NCBI GenBank assembly: GCA_037176725.1
Contig: JAZBRS010000026.1
Span: 59,808,501-59,872,500, forward strand
Source of the DNA: Posidonia oceanica
Taxonomy: Eukaryota; Streptophyta; Magnoliopsida; Alismatales; Posidoniaceae
Length of the DNA: 64,000 nt
Reading direction: 5' to 3'
Shown here: positions 43,864 to 55,479 of the stretch, in pieces
How the letters are laid out: each line of letters starts with the position of its first letter
Position numbering within the stretch: the first letter of the stretch is position 1
Translations under genes and position numbers: made by a program
Notes under the pieces: model-generated
Database searches by the model: none
What the model was told of the DNA's origin: nothing
The model's input: the letters and a program-made list of their open reading frames with translations, nothing else

Positions 43864-46818
43864 GTTGCCCTAACCAAGCACCACTCATATAGGCGAGCTT
43901 CCTATAGTGTCCTAGCTCAATCTCAAGCTGTGAGATGACCCCCTCAGTGCATTGCAAACTCTACAGAAAAGCAATCAAAATGTCAAATACAAGCATGGAC
44001 AAAGAAATAAAAGGAAAGCTGAAGCAAAGGCAATTATACCGCCTGAGTCTTGGTACTCTCATCATCCCTGTCTGCAACTCGCTGCTCCAACTCCCGGATC
44101 TGAGTAGCCTGAGAGGACACTATCCCCTCCAACTCGCTCAGTCTCTCTACAGAACTGGCGACAATAAAGTCACCAGCCTGTTCCTGCAGCTCATGCTCCA
44201 GATAGGCGACCTATAGGCAGCAACGTTAATATCATGCAGGATTTATTCAAAAGCAAAAAATAGAAGCATTCATATACCTTATCCTGGAGTCGGGAGATCT
44301 CCTTCGAATGATCTAGAGGAGGTGCAGAGCTAGTCGAGGGCTGTAAAGAAGAAAGTATGCAGTTACAATCTATAAATAGGTTTTCAAAACTACAAAAATG
44401 TAAAAAATACCTGTGAAGCAGAGGCACGAAGGCGCTCGATCTCCCCTGTCAAGGAAGATAGCTGTTGGGTCAGGCCACGCTCCCGCTGAGCTTGCTCATC
44501 TCCAGCCTTGAGCTACAAAAAGAAAAGAAGCAAGTCAGCAAACTGAATTGGCAGGTTATAAATGAAATTTAAAAGCTCGCCGCTATCTCCAGCTGGGCAT
44601 GGTACGACTGAGCCTCCGCCAGCAGTGCCGCTCGAGACATCACGGCCTCCCTAGGATCTGTGTCCCCCATGGGAAGGTTCGAGCGCCCGAGGAAGTGGGT
44701 CCGGTGGAAGATCATCAGGGAGGAGAACTCAATGTCCATCCATCCGACCCAAGCAACCTCGTCCTCCTCTGTTGCGTCTGTCGGAGTAGGAGAACCATGA
44801 CGAGCCTAGTCTAGCAACTGCAAGCCGTAGACGTCGACCCAGTGACGAGCGCGGCTGCCCCCACCTCGAGTCTCCCACCAAGCCTTGTGAGGAGGAGGGA
44901 GAGGATGAATCTGCCGACGCCTTGCTTATCTGCTAGAAGTGGCAGTGGTTCCAGTAGTGGATCCAAATGTCCCTAGCAAAAACGACCCGATCACGGGCAA
45001 TCTCCGGGACATCCTCGTGCTCCCCCTAAGCATAGGGGCCCCAGACCACCTGTAAAGAGCAAAAGAAATATCAGATAAATAAATAAGCAGAAGCGGAAAT
45101 GACATAAGGAAGCAAGTTACGTGAGCAAGGACCAGCAACTCAAAAAGCAGACGACCGACATAGCGGTTGTCATCCGCTGGCTCAAGGGCTTGCTCAACAT
45201 CAGCCCAGAATAATCCTCGGGGGAAGGGTACGCCCGCTGGAGGAACAGGAGGAGGAGTGGGTCGCAAGAAGGTGAAGTGGTCCCACGCCCACATCTGCAT
45301 AGGAAACATGAGTGTTCAATTAGCATATTATATCATATTGTGCGGTATTCACAAGCAAGCAAGCATATTATTTTACCTGGAGGAAGGGCAAGTTCCCGCC
45401 CAACTGACGAGAACTACCATCTGTGAAGCGGAAGAGGGTCGAGTACAGGTGAGCTAGGCTGGCTGCTCCCCGAGCGTACTCTCCCACTCGATCCAGATCA
45501 GCCAGAAGGGGCAAGAAGACGGCAGATAGCTTTGAGCAGGCGTGGGAAAAGAGAACCTCCCCAAACAGCACCAACGGGAAAGCCCGGAGCTGCTGGTCAG
45601 CCTCCATGCCTGGCTCAGTCACCGTCACTGCCAACTCCTCAACCCGGCGGACCGCAAAAGAAATGACTAAGAGTTGGTGTCCGTGCATAGCCATCTGCCT
45701 GCCTACCAGCTCCCTCGTCATGGCAGTATAGTCCGAGCGAACCCATCCAGTCACCGGGCGGCCCGTCACCCATAGGCCACTCAGTCGGGCCATATCCTCT
45801 AGTGAAGGGACGAACTCACTCGCCCTCGTGACTATAGAGCTGGTCCGGAAGTTGTACCGCTCCGCAACCGCCTCCAGGAACATGGGTCGTAGGGGAAAGT
45901 CAGGAATAGATAGGAAGTGCCCAAATCCCATCTGTCCCAGGTGCTCCCGCTGAAAAGGAGCCATCATATCATAGGATCGGTGGACCCACCCCCAGTAGCA
46001 CCGAATCACCGCTGGGGCCTGACTCTGCAAGAGAAAAGAATTGTCAAGCAGGCAGACATAATCAAATTAAATGAGAAAGAGATTAAAAGGAAAGTTACCT
46101 GTCCTCTCAATGCCAAAGTGACAGTGGCATACTCAATCTAGGACGCATCCCTACGCGGTACCGACGCTTGAACCTGGTTGCAGGGAATCTGGGCCCGCCA
46201 AAAGTCCGGGGGATCCATAGCGCCACCCTCCCCCTCCTGTCGGACGAAATCGAAAATGTTGCGATACCAGGCATCGTCCTCGCCAAACTGAGCAACCAGA
46301 GGATCGACGGGCGCCGCCTCAGCCATCTCCTCCTCTGAAGCCGTCTCCTTCGAGTCCGCCGCCTCGGGCATCTCCTCCTTTGAGGCCGTCTCCTCCGAGT
46401 CCTCCCCCGAGTCCTCCTCCCCTGAACCAGCGGAGTCACCGGAGCCCACACTCGGAACCGCCCCTGCCTCCCCAGCAGTGTCACCAGCAGTCCCTATTTC
46501 TGCCTCCACGACATCCCCAATCCCTGTTTCAGCCTCCGTGGTGCCTGTAGTCGCCACCTCAGCCTCCGTGGCATCCCCACCTGCAGCCACCACCCCAGCC
46601 GTGTCACCGGCATCACCCACTGCGACCACCACCTCCATAGCCGCAGCACCACCACCCGTGGCCCTAGTACCGGCCTCCACAGTCACCGCTACCGTCTCCT
46701 CTACTGCCTGGGCAGTGGCCGGAGCCTCCAATGCAGGCTCACCGGAGGTCGTTGGCTCGGTTTCCGTCCAGACGCGTTTCGCCGCTCGCGAGTAGAAATG
46801 GGAAATGCGTTTCTCCAT
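43864..46818 (-). pseudogene. Antisense gene 2 of element A: multi-exon PMD-coiled-coil protein
   Basis: Opposite to gag-pol; starts at ATG 46818. Exon 1 (46818-46099) encodes MEKRISHFYSRAAKRVWTET, a long Ala/Gly/Thr/Glu-rich low-complexity part and DDAWYRNIFDFVRQEG. It has a TAG near 46140, then ends ACAG|GTAACT. Exon 2 (46024-45377, 216 codons, fully open) holds SEFVPSLEDMARLSGLWVTG and RPVTGW, a PMD hallmark. Exon 3 (45294-45121, 58 codons) begins MWAWDHFTFLRPTPPPVPPA. Exon 4 (from 45049) has RDRVVFARDIWIHYWN and stops. Later exons (about 44510-43960) encode coiled coils such as VERLSELEGIVSSQATQIRE. The last exon is beyond B (21590-21755). Good GT-AG sites bound most exons. Confidence 0.75.
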
Positions 46819-46940
46819 TTTTTATGAAATGAGGGACCTCGCCGGAATCAGGAAGTCGTCGCCAGAGGAAGGGAGGCCGCTGTCGCCGGAGAAGAGGAGA
46901 GGAAGAAGAAAGGATGCCAGCCTACTGTGTAAAATGGAGG

Positions 46941-47105
46941 TTTTATACCATTCAACATTATACACGTGAACTGGGCCGTCCAACGCATCGGGAGGCAAAA
47001 CATTGTCCGCACAAAAGGACACGTCCAACGCCCCAAGGAAGGCAAAGCATTAAACGCAGGGATCCTAGCAGATAACGTTGGACGCGCCAGTTCACACGTC
47101 TAACA
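46941..47105 (-). promoter_or_regulatory. Promoter of antisense gene 2: TATA box plus palindromes
   Basis: Minus-strand TATAAAA at 46947-46941, 123 bp before the ATG (46818). Upstream, starting about 30 bp from the TATA box: GGGCCGTCCAACGCATC, ACACGTCCAACGCCCC, CATTAAACGCAGG, AGATAACGTTGGACGCGCC and CACACGTCTAACAC. This is the same module type as for antisense genes 1 and 3, though with less complete palindromes. Confidence 0.65.
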
Positions 47106-47234
47106 CATCTGATACAGGGAGTTTTTTGAACTTTAATTTTATTTAATAAAAAGCATGAAGATTTGATAGAAAGAGGGAAGCAGCCAAAGAAAAATAAAAT
47201 ATGACTTTATTGATGATTAAAGATAAAATATTGA

Positions 47235-48070
47235 TTACAATTTTTGCTTCTTCGCAGGAAACTCAATGAATAAGTTGGGCGTCACCCCCTCGTACCAAAC
47301 ATCATGAGTAGCGTTGGAGATGGCTTCACGGTCCACATTCGGGTTATCCCACGAAGAAAGGACACGACTCCATCCTTTTCCATCCCAGATGCTGGCGTGA
47401 AAGTAAACTTGAGCAATATCTCCATGGGTGTCCCTCAGGCACAGAAGGATCATATCCGTGAAACGAGGCATGGGAGGTATAGCCCGAGGAATGCCCAACA
47501 TAGAAAAGCAACGTTGGGGGTTGTACCTTACAAATTCTGTTGCCCCAACAAGCGTCAAGAAGTACTCAGGATCGTATTCTGTCCAAAATGTTGAGAGGTG
47601 GTTGAAGAAATCAATCTGAGGCTTAACCTCACATGTGCAGAACCTGTGAACATACTCCTCGAGGGGAAGACCAGCATTAAGAGCAGGCAATTAAATATGA
47701 TCATCCAGCCACTGCAGAACCAGAAAAGGCGACCCAAAGAATGGCCCACCGAGGCAAGCACTGGATAAACCCCGATTGGTGAAAGCCAGCACGAACTAAC
47801 TCAAACTTTTCTCTGGATTGCGGATGCTCATGCACATAAGCTCAGCATGGTATGTGCTGATGGTTAAAGCCTCGTTTGGGAAGAGCGCCAGCCCACCAAT
47901 CAAAATAAAGATGCACTCCAAGCAAGAGGCTTCCGAATGAATGCTGTCCCGCTGCTTCGAAAAGAATTTCCACAAAGAGGTGAGGTTGATACAGCCATCT
48001 AGCACAAGATCCTTTGGGACAATGACGGAGCCAAACATGCGTTTAAGGAGAGAAAAGGACCCTACCACCC
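47235..48070 (-). pseudogene. Antisense gene 3 of element A, C-terminal part
   Basis: PMD-related protein. FGSVIVPKDLVLDGCINLTS and ECIFILIGGLALFPNEALTI (48065-47800), then FFGSPFLVLQWLDDH (compare FVGSPFLLSQWL of gene 1) and FLTLVGATEFVRYNPQRCFS (compare ELIGPTHFMVYNSHRYFEM). It ends FIEFPAKKQKL and a stop at 47235. One stop and a frame change lie near 47690-47796. Solo LTR C2 separates it from its N-terminal part. It is clearly homologous to gene 1, but distant. Confidence 0.75.
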
Positions 48071-48329
48071 TATAGTAATACTGAAATATCAAACCCATGC
48101 ACGATGCCAAAGCTCGCGTGCACCGATCGACATTAGGGTCACTATATGCGGTGGAATTCGAGGAAGGAAACTTGACTCAGAAACGCTGGCAAAAAGAGGA
48201 AAAAGAAATGATAAGACAAATCAGAGTCGCCACCAGGTCTATTAAGTTGGGAAACAAGAAAAATCGAGGGTAATGCATGAAAAGACATGCAAAACCGGAA
48301 GCAAAAGGATGCAAAGAGATGCGATGCTA

Positions 48330-48354
48330 TGCTATGCTATGCTATGACTCGTGC
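48330..48354. repeat. GCTAT microsatellite in C2
   Basis: Four to five GCTAT units in a row in the R/U5-like end of the C2 LTR. Confidence 0.85.
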
Positions 48355-48699
48355 CTAGGATGAAGGAATGGTCATTGCAGGCCAAGAGAAAGGGCAAGGA
48401 CTCCTGTTACGCACGGGGAAGGTGTTAGGCACCCCCGATACGTCTAAGAATCAGTCTTTCTTAGGCTATCTCGCTCACAAATGCAGGGAAATGCTTGCCT
48501 AATGCCTAAATGCAATGAATGTCTGAATGCATGCTCTAATGCGTGCTCCAAGTGCTAATATGCGTGCAGGGAATTAAACGTGCAAGCTATGTGCTCAACA
48601 ACGGTGCTAGTGTTCCGAACCGAGCGAACTCTGGTTCGTGAGAACTCCTAGGCAGTAAGCATCATTGCCCTAATGCAAATGTAGGCGATAAAACAAAAT

Positions 48700-49290
48700 T
48701 ACGATAAACAGTGCAATGCAAGCGACATGCAAGGGGAAAAGCGAAAGTCGGCACGGAAAACGGTGCAAATGCAGGAGAAAATGCAAGGAGGCACGCAAAA
48801 CGATGCAAGGCAGGAGACAAGCAAAGAAAGCAGATGCGGGTGCGCAAAACGATGCAGACGAATGCGGCACGCAAAGCGATGCAAATGCAGAGGGCAAGCA
48901 AAGAAGGCAGATGCAGGCACGCAAAACGATGCAAACGAATGCGGCACGCAAAGTGATGCAAATGCAGAGGGCAAGCAAAGAAGGCAGATGCAGGCACGCA
49001 AAACGATGCAAACGAATGCAGCACGCAAAATGATGCAAATGCAAAAGAAACAAATGCATGCACGCAAAACGAGGCGAAGGTGAAGGAAAACAGACGCACG
49101 CACGCAAAACGAGGCGAAGGTGAAGGAAAACAGACGCACGCACGTAAAACAAGGTGAATGCAAAGGAAAATAGATACATGCACGCAAAACGAGGCGAATG
49201 CGATGCAAAACAGATGCATGCACGCAAAACAAGGTGAATGCGATGCAAAACAAATGCATGCACGCAAAACGATGCAATGCAATGCGAAAC
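48700..49290. repeat. Minisatellite in C2 (77-bp and 42-bp units)
   Basis: Two 77-bp units start near 48878 and 48955 (GATGCAAATGCAGAGGGCAA...). They are followed by about five 42-bp units (CACGCAAAACGAGGCGAAGG...). The repeats leave frames open on both strands, giving Cys/Phe/His-rich or Gln/Lys-rich pseudo-proteins that are not genes. Confidence 0.8.
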
Positions 49291-49749
49291 AGATGCAATG
49301 AATGCTATGCAGTGCTTCAGCTGGGCTTATCCTGAGAATCTGAGGTCTGATCTGAGATAACTTTGGTTTAAATGAAAGATCATTCAACCAAGAAGACCTA
49401 GATAGTTAAATCGCAAAGATCCAACGGTCCGATCAAAAGTTATTCAGATTGCAAGTCAGATGGCTCAGGGGCAAGAAAAATGAGCTAGGCAGGGATCTAA
49501 GTGCAATTAGCCCCTAAATGCGTGCAATGCATGGGTGGCTTACATGTTAGAAGGCTAACAATGCCCGGAGGAATGCATGGGGACATGTGCAATGATATGG
49601 GAATGCTATGCATGCAGGGGTACTAGTGCAGGGACCTACGTGCAGTTTAGGAAACTACAGGGGCCTATGTGAAAACTACCCTAAGTGTGTGCAGAAATGG
49701 TGTGGATGCATGCAGGAATGCTAATGCAACAGTGCATGGGGAGAATGTA

Positions 49750-50900
49750 GGGTTAACAGCAGGATATGCATGCAAAAATGCAAGAAATGACCTAAATGCA
49801 ATTTTAAAAACATGTGGGACCTAAGTGCAATGCATGCAAAGCAAGCAAGCATGCAAAAACTGAAAAAATAAGGACTGACATGCAATTTCAGAAAATCAGT
49901 GGGCTTTAATGCAATGCAATATGGTTAAAAATGCCATTTAAATGGTGCATGTATGCAAAATGGACTGACTTGCAATTAAAACATGTTTCTCAACTTTACA
50001 GCAATGCAATATAGTTTAAAACATGATTTAAATGAGAGTTTGAATGCAAACTGGACTGAAATGCAATAATGCCATTTTTCTGGATTTTTTAGCAATGTTA
50101 AAAATACAGAAAACAAGCATGGATTCATAGTAGATGGACTTAAATGCAATTATGACATTTTTCTGGGTTTTTAATGCAATGTAATAAGATAAAATGCAGA
50201 GTTAAATGCTGGATTTACAACTGATTGGATTAACATGCAATTTAAACATTTTTATGGATTTTTCTGCAATGCAATAGAGTTAAAATGCAGATTTAAATGA
50301 AAACCAATTGATGCAAGGACTGAAAAGCAAATCTGGAAACATGTGGCATTTTATTTCAATGCAATATGGTTTCAAAACGCATTTAAATGATTTTCAAACC
50401 ATGCAGATGGACTGAAATGCAAATATGCAAGCATGCTGTATTTTAATGCAATGTAATATGGTTTTAAATCAAAATTAAATGATTTGCAAACCAACTGAGG
50501 ACCCAGATGCAAACAGAACATTTTTAGGGTTTTTCATGCAATACAGTATGGTAAAATTCACAATTAAATGCATGGATTAAACTGCAAAAGGACTAACTTG
50601 CAAATAAAACAAAACAGGAGATTTAAATGCAATGCAATAAGATTTAAGTGCAACATTAAATGATTTTTCAATCAAATCAGGACCCAAAAGCAAATATCAG
50701 AAACTTAAGGACCTAAATGCAATGTGTGCATAAATTAACATTCAGATGCATTTTTAAAACATGTATGAAGGACTTGCATGCAAATAAAATAAACAGAGGG
50801 CCAGACTACAATGTAATATAGTTTTAATTCAAAATTAAATGATTTTCAAACCATCACAGGACTGAAATGCAAAGAAAAAGAAACCTGGGGGCCTAAATGT
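49750..50900. repeat. Degenerate ~60-100 bp periodic repeat 'TGCAATGCAATATGGTTTAAA' in C2
   Basis: The pair of phrases 'ggactNaaatgcaaat' and 'tttNaatgcaatgcaatatggttt' alternates about a dozen times. The same pattern fills 61470-62400 of the D LTR. Units are diverged and spacing varies. No coding potential. Confidence 0.75.
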
Positions 50901-50999
50901 AATGCATGCAATTAAAACGGAAAAAAAAGGATTTAAGTTGCTATAGTGCTACAGTGAAACGCGATTCACTGCAGCACTGCAGCGGAGGGGGAGGAGCGG

Positions 51000-52260
51000 C
51001 GGCGGCGCGACGGCGGGCACGCAGCGGTGCTGGGGGCCCCGGAGGCAGGAGCTGGTGCAGGCAGACGCTCCGGTGGTGTCGGCGGCATCGGAGGGCATCT
51101 GGTGCGTGTTGACGACGCCGGTGGCTAGTTGCAGTGATGGCCAGAGGTGGGGCGACCACTGGAGGCTGCGGAACAGCGCGGAGGGTGCTGGGTCAGCTTC
51201 ATGGTGGTCAGGCGGTGCTGTATGAACGGATCCGAAGGTCGGAGACTGCTGGAGACGTCCGGACGATGCTGGTCTGCCTTGCAGAAGAAGCACCGGACGG
51301 AGGGGGAGCTGGAGAGCTCAACGGCGCGCACTGAGGACTGGGGAAGGTTCTTGGGAACCTGATGGAGCTCGAGGAGGCTTCATGAGCAACGGAGGAGGTC
51401 CGGAGCGTGCGAGCGACATTCGTCTCTCTCGGTCGGCGCCGGAGACGAAGACCGGAGTGGCGAGGGCGACTTAGGGCTCTAAGCTTCTAAACCTAATTCT
51501 AATTAGCTAGTAAGCAGGAAAAGCATGCGACGAGTTAGGATATGAGATTTTTTACCTGTGACGAGCGTCGACGCGTGCTACTGACGTCCAGTTGGGTTGC
51601 TGCTATCGATGGAGGTCGCAGCAGTGCTAGGTGGACCGAAGGCGTCGCGTGGCGAATGGAGGTGGCTCCGACGTCGCGAGGGTGATCCGGAGCTGCTCAG
51701 AAGTGAGCTGCGATGCTCGGAGCTCAAGTTGGGATTTTTGGGTGCAGCTGCTGGTGGCTTTTGACTCAGCCTTACTGGTGGCTCTCCGGCTCTCTCAGGG
51801 GAATGGTCTGGGCTCGTGGAGGCATGGTGAGTGCAATGGAGGGGTTGGTTGCGGATTCTGGAGGCTCTGGGGTGAGTTAGAGGCTTGGGTTGTTTCTGGA
51901 CAGAAATGGGCGTGGGGTGTTTGTGGTGGAGGAAATGGTCTGTGGGACGTGTGGTGGTGAGCTGAGGGTCGGGCTAAGAAGCTGATGGTCGGGTGAGTGG
52001 ATTAGGAAGGTTTGGGGGGATTCTGGGAGCTATGTGCGTGTGTGCGAGCTTGGGAGTTGCAGGTTTGCAATGGGGGAACTTTGGTTTCTCTCTTGCTCTC
52101 TCTGGTTCACACAAGTGTGGTGAGGAGGAAGGAGAAGGACGAGCTGGTTTTGTTCGGAGGAGTGCACTCGATTGAGAGCTGGTAGGAGGCATGGGTTCTA
52201 CTGGGCAATTGGCAGGGATTCTGGGCAATGCAGAGGGCTGGCAGGTCTTGGCAATGACTA
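51000..52260. other. GC-rich segment of C2 (LTR U3), no gene
   Basis: High-GC block equivalent to 62430-63000 of the D LTR. Several overlapping frames on both strands are caused by composition; none shows a known domain or is conserved between the two LTRs. Confidence 0.5.
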
Positions 52261-52986
52261 GGAGAGGCCGGCGGGTAGGTGAGCTTGTGAGGCTGGGCTC
52301 CGCCGCACAGTGGCGTGAGGAGGAGGTGGAGTGTTCGGCAATGGGCTGCGGCTTGTGAGGGGGTGAGTCTGCAGAGATGGCGTGCTGGGTTTGAAGCAGA
52401 TAAGGAGGGAAAGGAAGAAGAAGAGAGGGAGGAGGGATGCATGGACCGGACCTGGGCGCGGGCTGAGAAGGAAATCAAAAAGAAGAAAGAGAGAAAGAAA
52501 GGGTAGGGTGGAAGGGCCTGGGCCCGTTGGTGGAAAAAAAAGGAAAAAATAAAAGGAGGAGAGAAGGAGGGATGGAGGAGGAGAGGAAAGGAGTTGGGCT
52601 TGGGCCCAGGAAGGAGAAAAAAAGGAAAAAAGGTGGTGGGCCTGAGGAGATGGTGGGCTGAATGAGAAGAGAAAGGAAGGAAAAAAGAAAAAAGGGAAAG
52701 AAGAGAAGGAGGAAGAAAAGAAAGAAAGAAAGAGAAGAAAAAGAAGGAAAAGAAGGGGAGAAAAATGAGAGGGAAATTGGGGCATGTGATGGGCTTGCAT
52801 GGAAGGGAGATGGAGTGGGCTTGGGCTTTGGTCAGAAGAGGAGAAAATAAAGAGGAGAAAGGAGGAGAAATAGAGAAGGAAAGAAAGAAAGAGAGGAGGA
52901 AAGAAAAAAAGAAGATAGAGATCAAATAAGATGGAATAAAATTAAATAAAAATAGAAATAAAATAGAAGGAAGGAAGAGGAAGAAA

Positions 52987-53530
52987 TGAGGAAATGGGCT
53001 TTGGTGTTGGGTGAGGAATAAAAGGGGAGAAAAAAGAAATGGGAAGATAGGAAAGAAAGAAAGGTGGAAAGAAAGGGAAAGAGGAAATTAAAAATCAAAT
53101 AAAATGGAATAAAATAAACTAAAAATAGGAATAAAATAGAAGGAAGGAAGGCGAAGAAGTGAGGAAATGGGCTTTGGTGTTGGGTGAGGAATAAAAGGGG
53201 AGATAAAAGAAATGGGAAGATAGGAAAGAAAGAAAGAAAGAAAGAAAGGAGGAAAGAAAGGGAAAGAGGAAATTAAAAATCAAATAAAATGGAATAAAAT
53301 AAACTAAAAATAGGAATAAAATAGAAGGAAGGAAGGCGAAGAAGTGAGGAAATGGGCTTTGGTGTTGGGTGAGGAATAAAAGGGGAGAAAAAAGAAATGG
53401 GAAGATAGGAAAGAAAGAAAGAAAGAAAGAAAGGAGGAAAGAAAGGGAAAGAGGAAATTAAAAATCAAATAAAATGGAATAAAATAAAATAAAAATAGAA
53501 ATAAAATAGAAGGAAGGAAGGGGAAGAAGT
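52987..53530. repeat. Purine-rich minisatellite of ~175-184 bp in C2, three units
   Basis: GAGGAAATGGGCTTTGGTGT starts units at 52987, 53161 and 53345. Each runs through 'ggaataaaagggga', an AAAG tract and 'aaataaaatggaataaaata'. The neighbouring 52480-52920 is simple GA-rich sequence. This expansion explains part of the size difference from the D LTR. Confidence 0.82.
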
Positions 53531-53906
53531 GACGAAGAGCAAGAGTGGGCTGAGCCCATTGGGGAGCAAGAAAAGAAGGAGAAAGAGAGAGAGGATAAAG
53601 AGGAGAGAGAAAAGGATAATAAGGAGAGAGAAAATGATAATCAGAAGAAAAAGAAGGAGAAGGGCTTGGGTTTGTGCATGCATGGGAGTGTCCTGTGCTA
53701 ACCTAGGGTTTAAGTGCTGACCTAGGATTCAGGAGATGCTATCCTAGAGCTTTTCTAGGATTTTAGGAGGGATTTACCTAGAGTTTTTCTAGGGTTTTGG
53801 GAGTGCAAACCTAGAGTTTTTCTAGGATTTTTGGGAGTGGTTGTGGAGGTTAAAATGGGTCTCAAAGAGAACCCCCAAATTGGCAAGTCAGAATGGGGTG
53901 TCTACA

Positions 53907-54466
53907 CACCCCGGTTGGGAAAAGATACGCATCCCTAGAATAAATGGAAGGATCAGCTTGTCGAGTGCCTAATAAAGCACTTACCTCCTCCAGAAGAATA
54001 GTAAGCTCCCCCGCAGAGGTGAAGAATGTATGAATAAGGGGGTTCCATAGCCCACAAAGGCCAAAGAGCGCCTTCTAGTCAATGGGTTGCCACAGTCAGC
54101 GAAGGATTTGACAAAAGCCAGCCTCCTCCAATTGTTCTCGGTACCTCTTTAATGTCCAAGTACGGAAATTTTGGACCCAATCCAATTGGTAGGCCTAACC
54201 ATCCCAGTCGCTATTTGAAGAAGCTAGAGGCTACAAAGAAGAAGGAAAAGATCGATACAGAAAAAAAAAACAAAAGAAAAAAAGAAAAAAAAAAGAGAAA
54301 AGAAAAGGAAAGCAGCATGAAGAGAAATAAAAAATAGTACCTTCTCATTCACCAGAAAATTCACTAGATGGTTAGGCATGGCCTCAAACTGAAGTTGCAT
54401 TTGGTCGGAAGGAGAAGAAAATTTTGCTACTTTGAAAGCGTGATGTGGAATCTCGCTCAAATCCAT
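53907..54466 (-). pseudogene. Antisense gene 3 of element A, exon 1 and start of exon 2
   Basis: Exon 1 (54466-54341, exactly 42 codons) starts MDLSEIPHHAFKVAKFSSPS and ends NFLVNEK, followed by the donor GTACTA. The intron ends CTTCTTTGTAG at 54231. Exon 2 (from 54230) reaches a stretch readable as GLCGLWNPLIHTFFTSAGEL and TILLEEVSALLGT. This is the same PMD block as gene 1 (ALCAFWSPETHTFFLGGCEM, TILVEDVHGLLGV). C2 follows directly. Frame disturbances lie between 54230 and 54080. Confidence 0.72.
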
Positions 54467-54548
54467 GAGGACAATTGCAATTCCTCACAAATAGCAAAGA
54501 CAAAAAAGAGATTCACTTGTGTTTTGCAAATCAAAGCCAAGGGAGGGG

Positions 54549-54750
54549 CTTAATATAGGCCATGGAGTCGTCACAGGAAAGGAAATAATCAAGAAATCAG
54601 AGATTTACTGTCGGATTGGTGATATCAAAGAAGGAAAGAAAGGTAGTCTGTCTCGAGACATTAAACGTAGCCGCCGGGCCGTTCAACGTTAGACGCAGAA
54701 ATATGCACGTTCAATGTTGAATGTAGCAAATCAAGCGTTCAACGCTCCAG
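54549..54750 (-). promoter_or_regulatory. Promoter of antisense gene 3: TATA-like box plus palindromes
   Basis: Minus-strand TATATTAAG at 54557-54549, 83 bp before the ATG (54466). From about 54660 to 54748 upstream: CATTAAACGTAGCCG, CCGTTCAACGTTAGACGCAG, CACGTTCAATGTTGAATG and AAGCGTTCAACGCTCC. This is the third antisense gene with the same arrangement. Confidence 0.62.
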
Positions 54751-54829
54751 AGCACAAAAAAAGAGAAATCCAGAATCCCTGGAGCACAATCGGGCAAACA
54801 AAGCCAACGCTATTTGAAGATGTGTCTTT

Positions 54830-55440
54830 CAATTCGACCCCCTCGGGCAATCCCCTTGGCTGAGTCTTTCAATTCAACCCCCTCGGGCAATCCCCCTGGC
54901 CGAGTCTTTCAAATTCGACCCCCTCGGGCAATCCCACTGGCTGAGTCTTTCAATTCGACCCCCTCGGGCAATCCCCCTGGCTGAGCCTTTCAATTCGACC
55001 CCCTCGGGCAATCTCTCTGGCTGAGTCTTTCAATTCGACCCCCTTGGGCAATCCCCCTGGCTAATTCTTTCAATTCGACCCCCTTAGGCAATCCCCTCTA
55101 GTTGAGTCTTTCAATTCGACCCCCTCGGGAAATCCCCTTGGCTGAGTCTTTCAATTCGACCCCCTCGGGCAATCCCCCGGCCGAGTCTTTCAATTCGACC
55201 CCCTCGGGCAATCCCCCTGGCTGAGTCTTTCAAATCAACCCCCTCAGGCAATCCCCCAGGCCGTGTCTTTCAGTTCGACCCCCATGGGCAACTCCCTAGG
55301 CCGTGTCTTTTAAATTTCCTGTTCGACCCCCTCGGGCAATCCCCCTGGCCGTGTCTTTTAGATCGACCCCCTTGGGCAACCCCCAAGGCTGTGTCCTTTA
55401 AATTCCTTGTTCCACACCCTCGGGCAACCCCCGTGACCGT
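54830..55440. repeat. GC-rich tandem array of ~40-bp units (A)
   Basis: About fifteen units of GACCCCCTCGGGCAATCCCC + (C)TGGCTGAGTCTTTCAATTC. The head is the same as in the B array; the tail differs. The units near 55260-55440 vary in the arms: CCTTGGG/CCCAAGG at 55370-55388 is self-complementary. It is presumed to lie in the 3' untranslated region of the genomic RNA. Confidence 0.85.
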
Positions 55441-55479
55441 GTTTTAGAAAGCAAATCCCAGAGAACAACCAGGTAAACA

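Larger units (their letters stand above)
48071..53906 (-). mobile_element. Solo LTR C2, 5.8 kb, TSD CACCC
   Basis: On the minus strand it starts TGTAGACACCCCATTCTGAC and ends ...CAGTATTACTATA (terminal CA decayed to TA). CACCC occurs at 48066-48070 and 53907-53911. It aligns with the D 5' LTR (60215-63982) at both ends and in 'gcacggggaaggtgttaggc' (48412). No internal or coding region is present. It is longer than the D LTR because of a purine-rich minisatellite at its 5' end and longer A/T-rich repeats. It contains no GTTGGACGC-type palindromes that I could find. Confidence 0.85.

Noticed and set aside
46478..46795. 105-codon plus-strand frame of Pro/Ala/Ser/Thr/Val repeats
   Set aside because: Shadow of the low-complexity exon 1 of antisense gene 2, which has a TATA box, splice sites and downstream PMD exons.
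48662..49387. Overlapping minus-strand frames rich in Cys, Phe and His (up to 241 codons)
   Set aside because: Three frames overlap over a minisatellite inside solo LTR C2. Composition effect; not present in the D LTR.
52107..52925. 272-codon Phe/Ser/Pro-rich minus-strand frame
   Set aside because: Purine-rich simple sequence of the LTR read on the other strand; no domain, not conserved between C2 and D LTRs.
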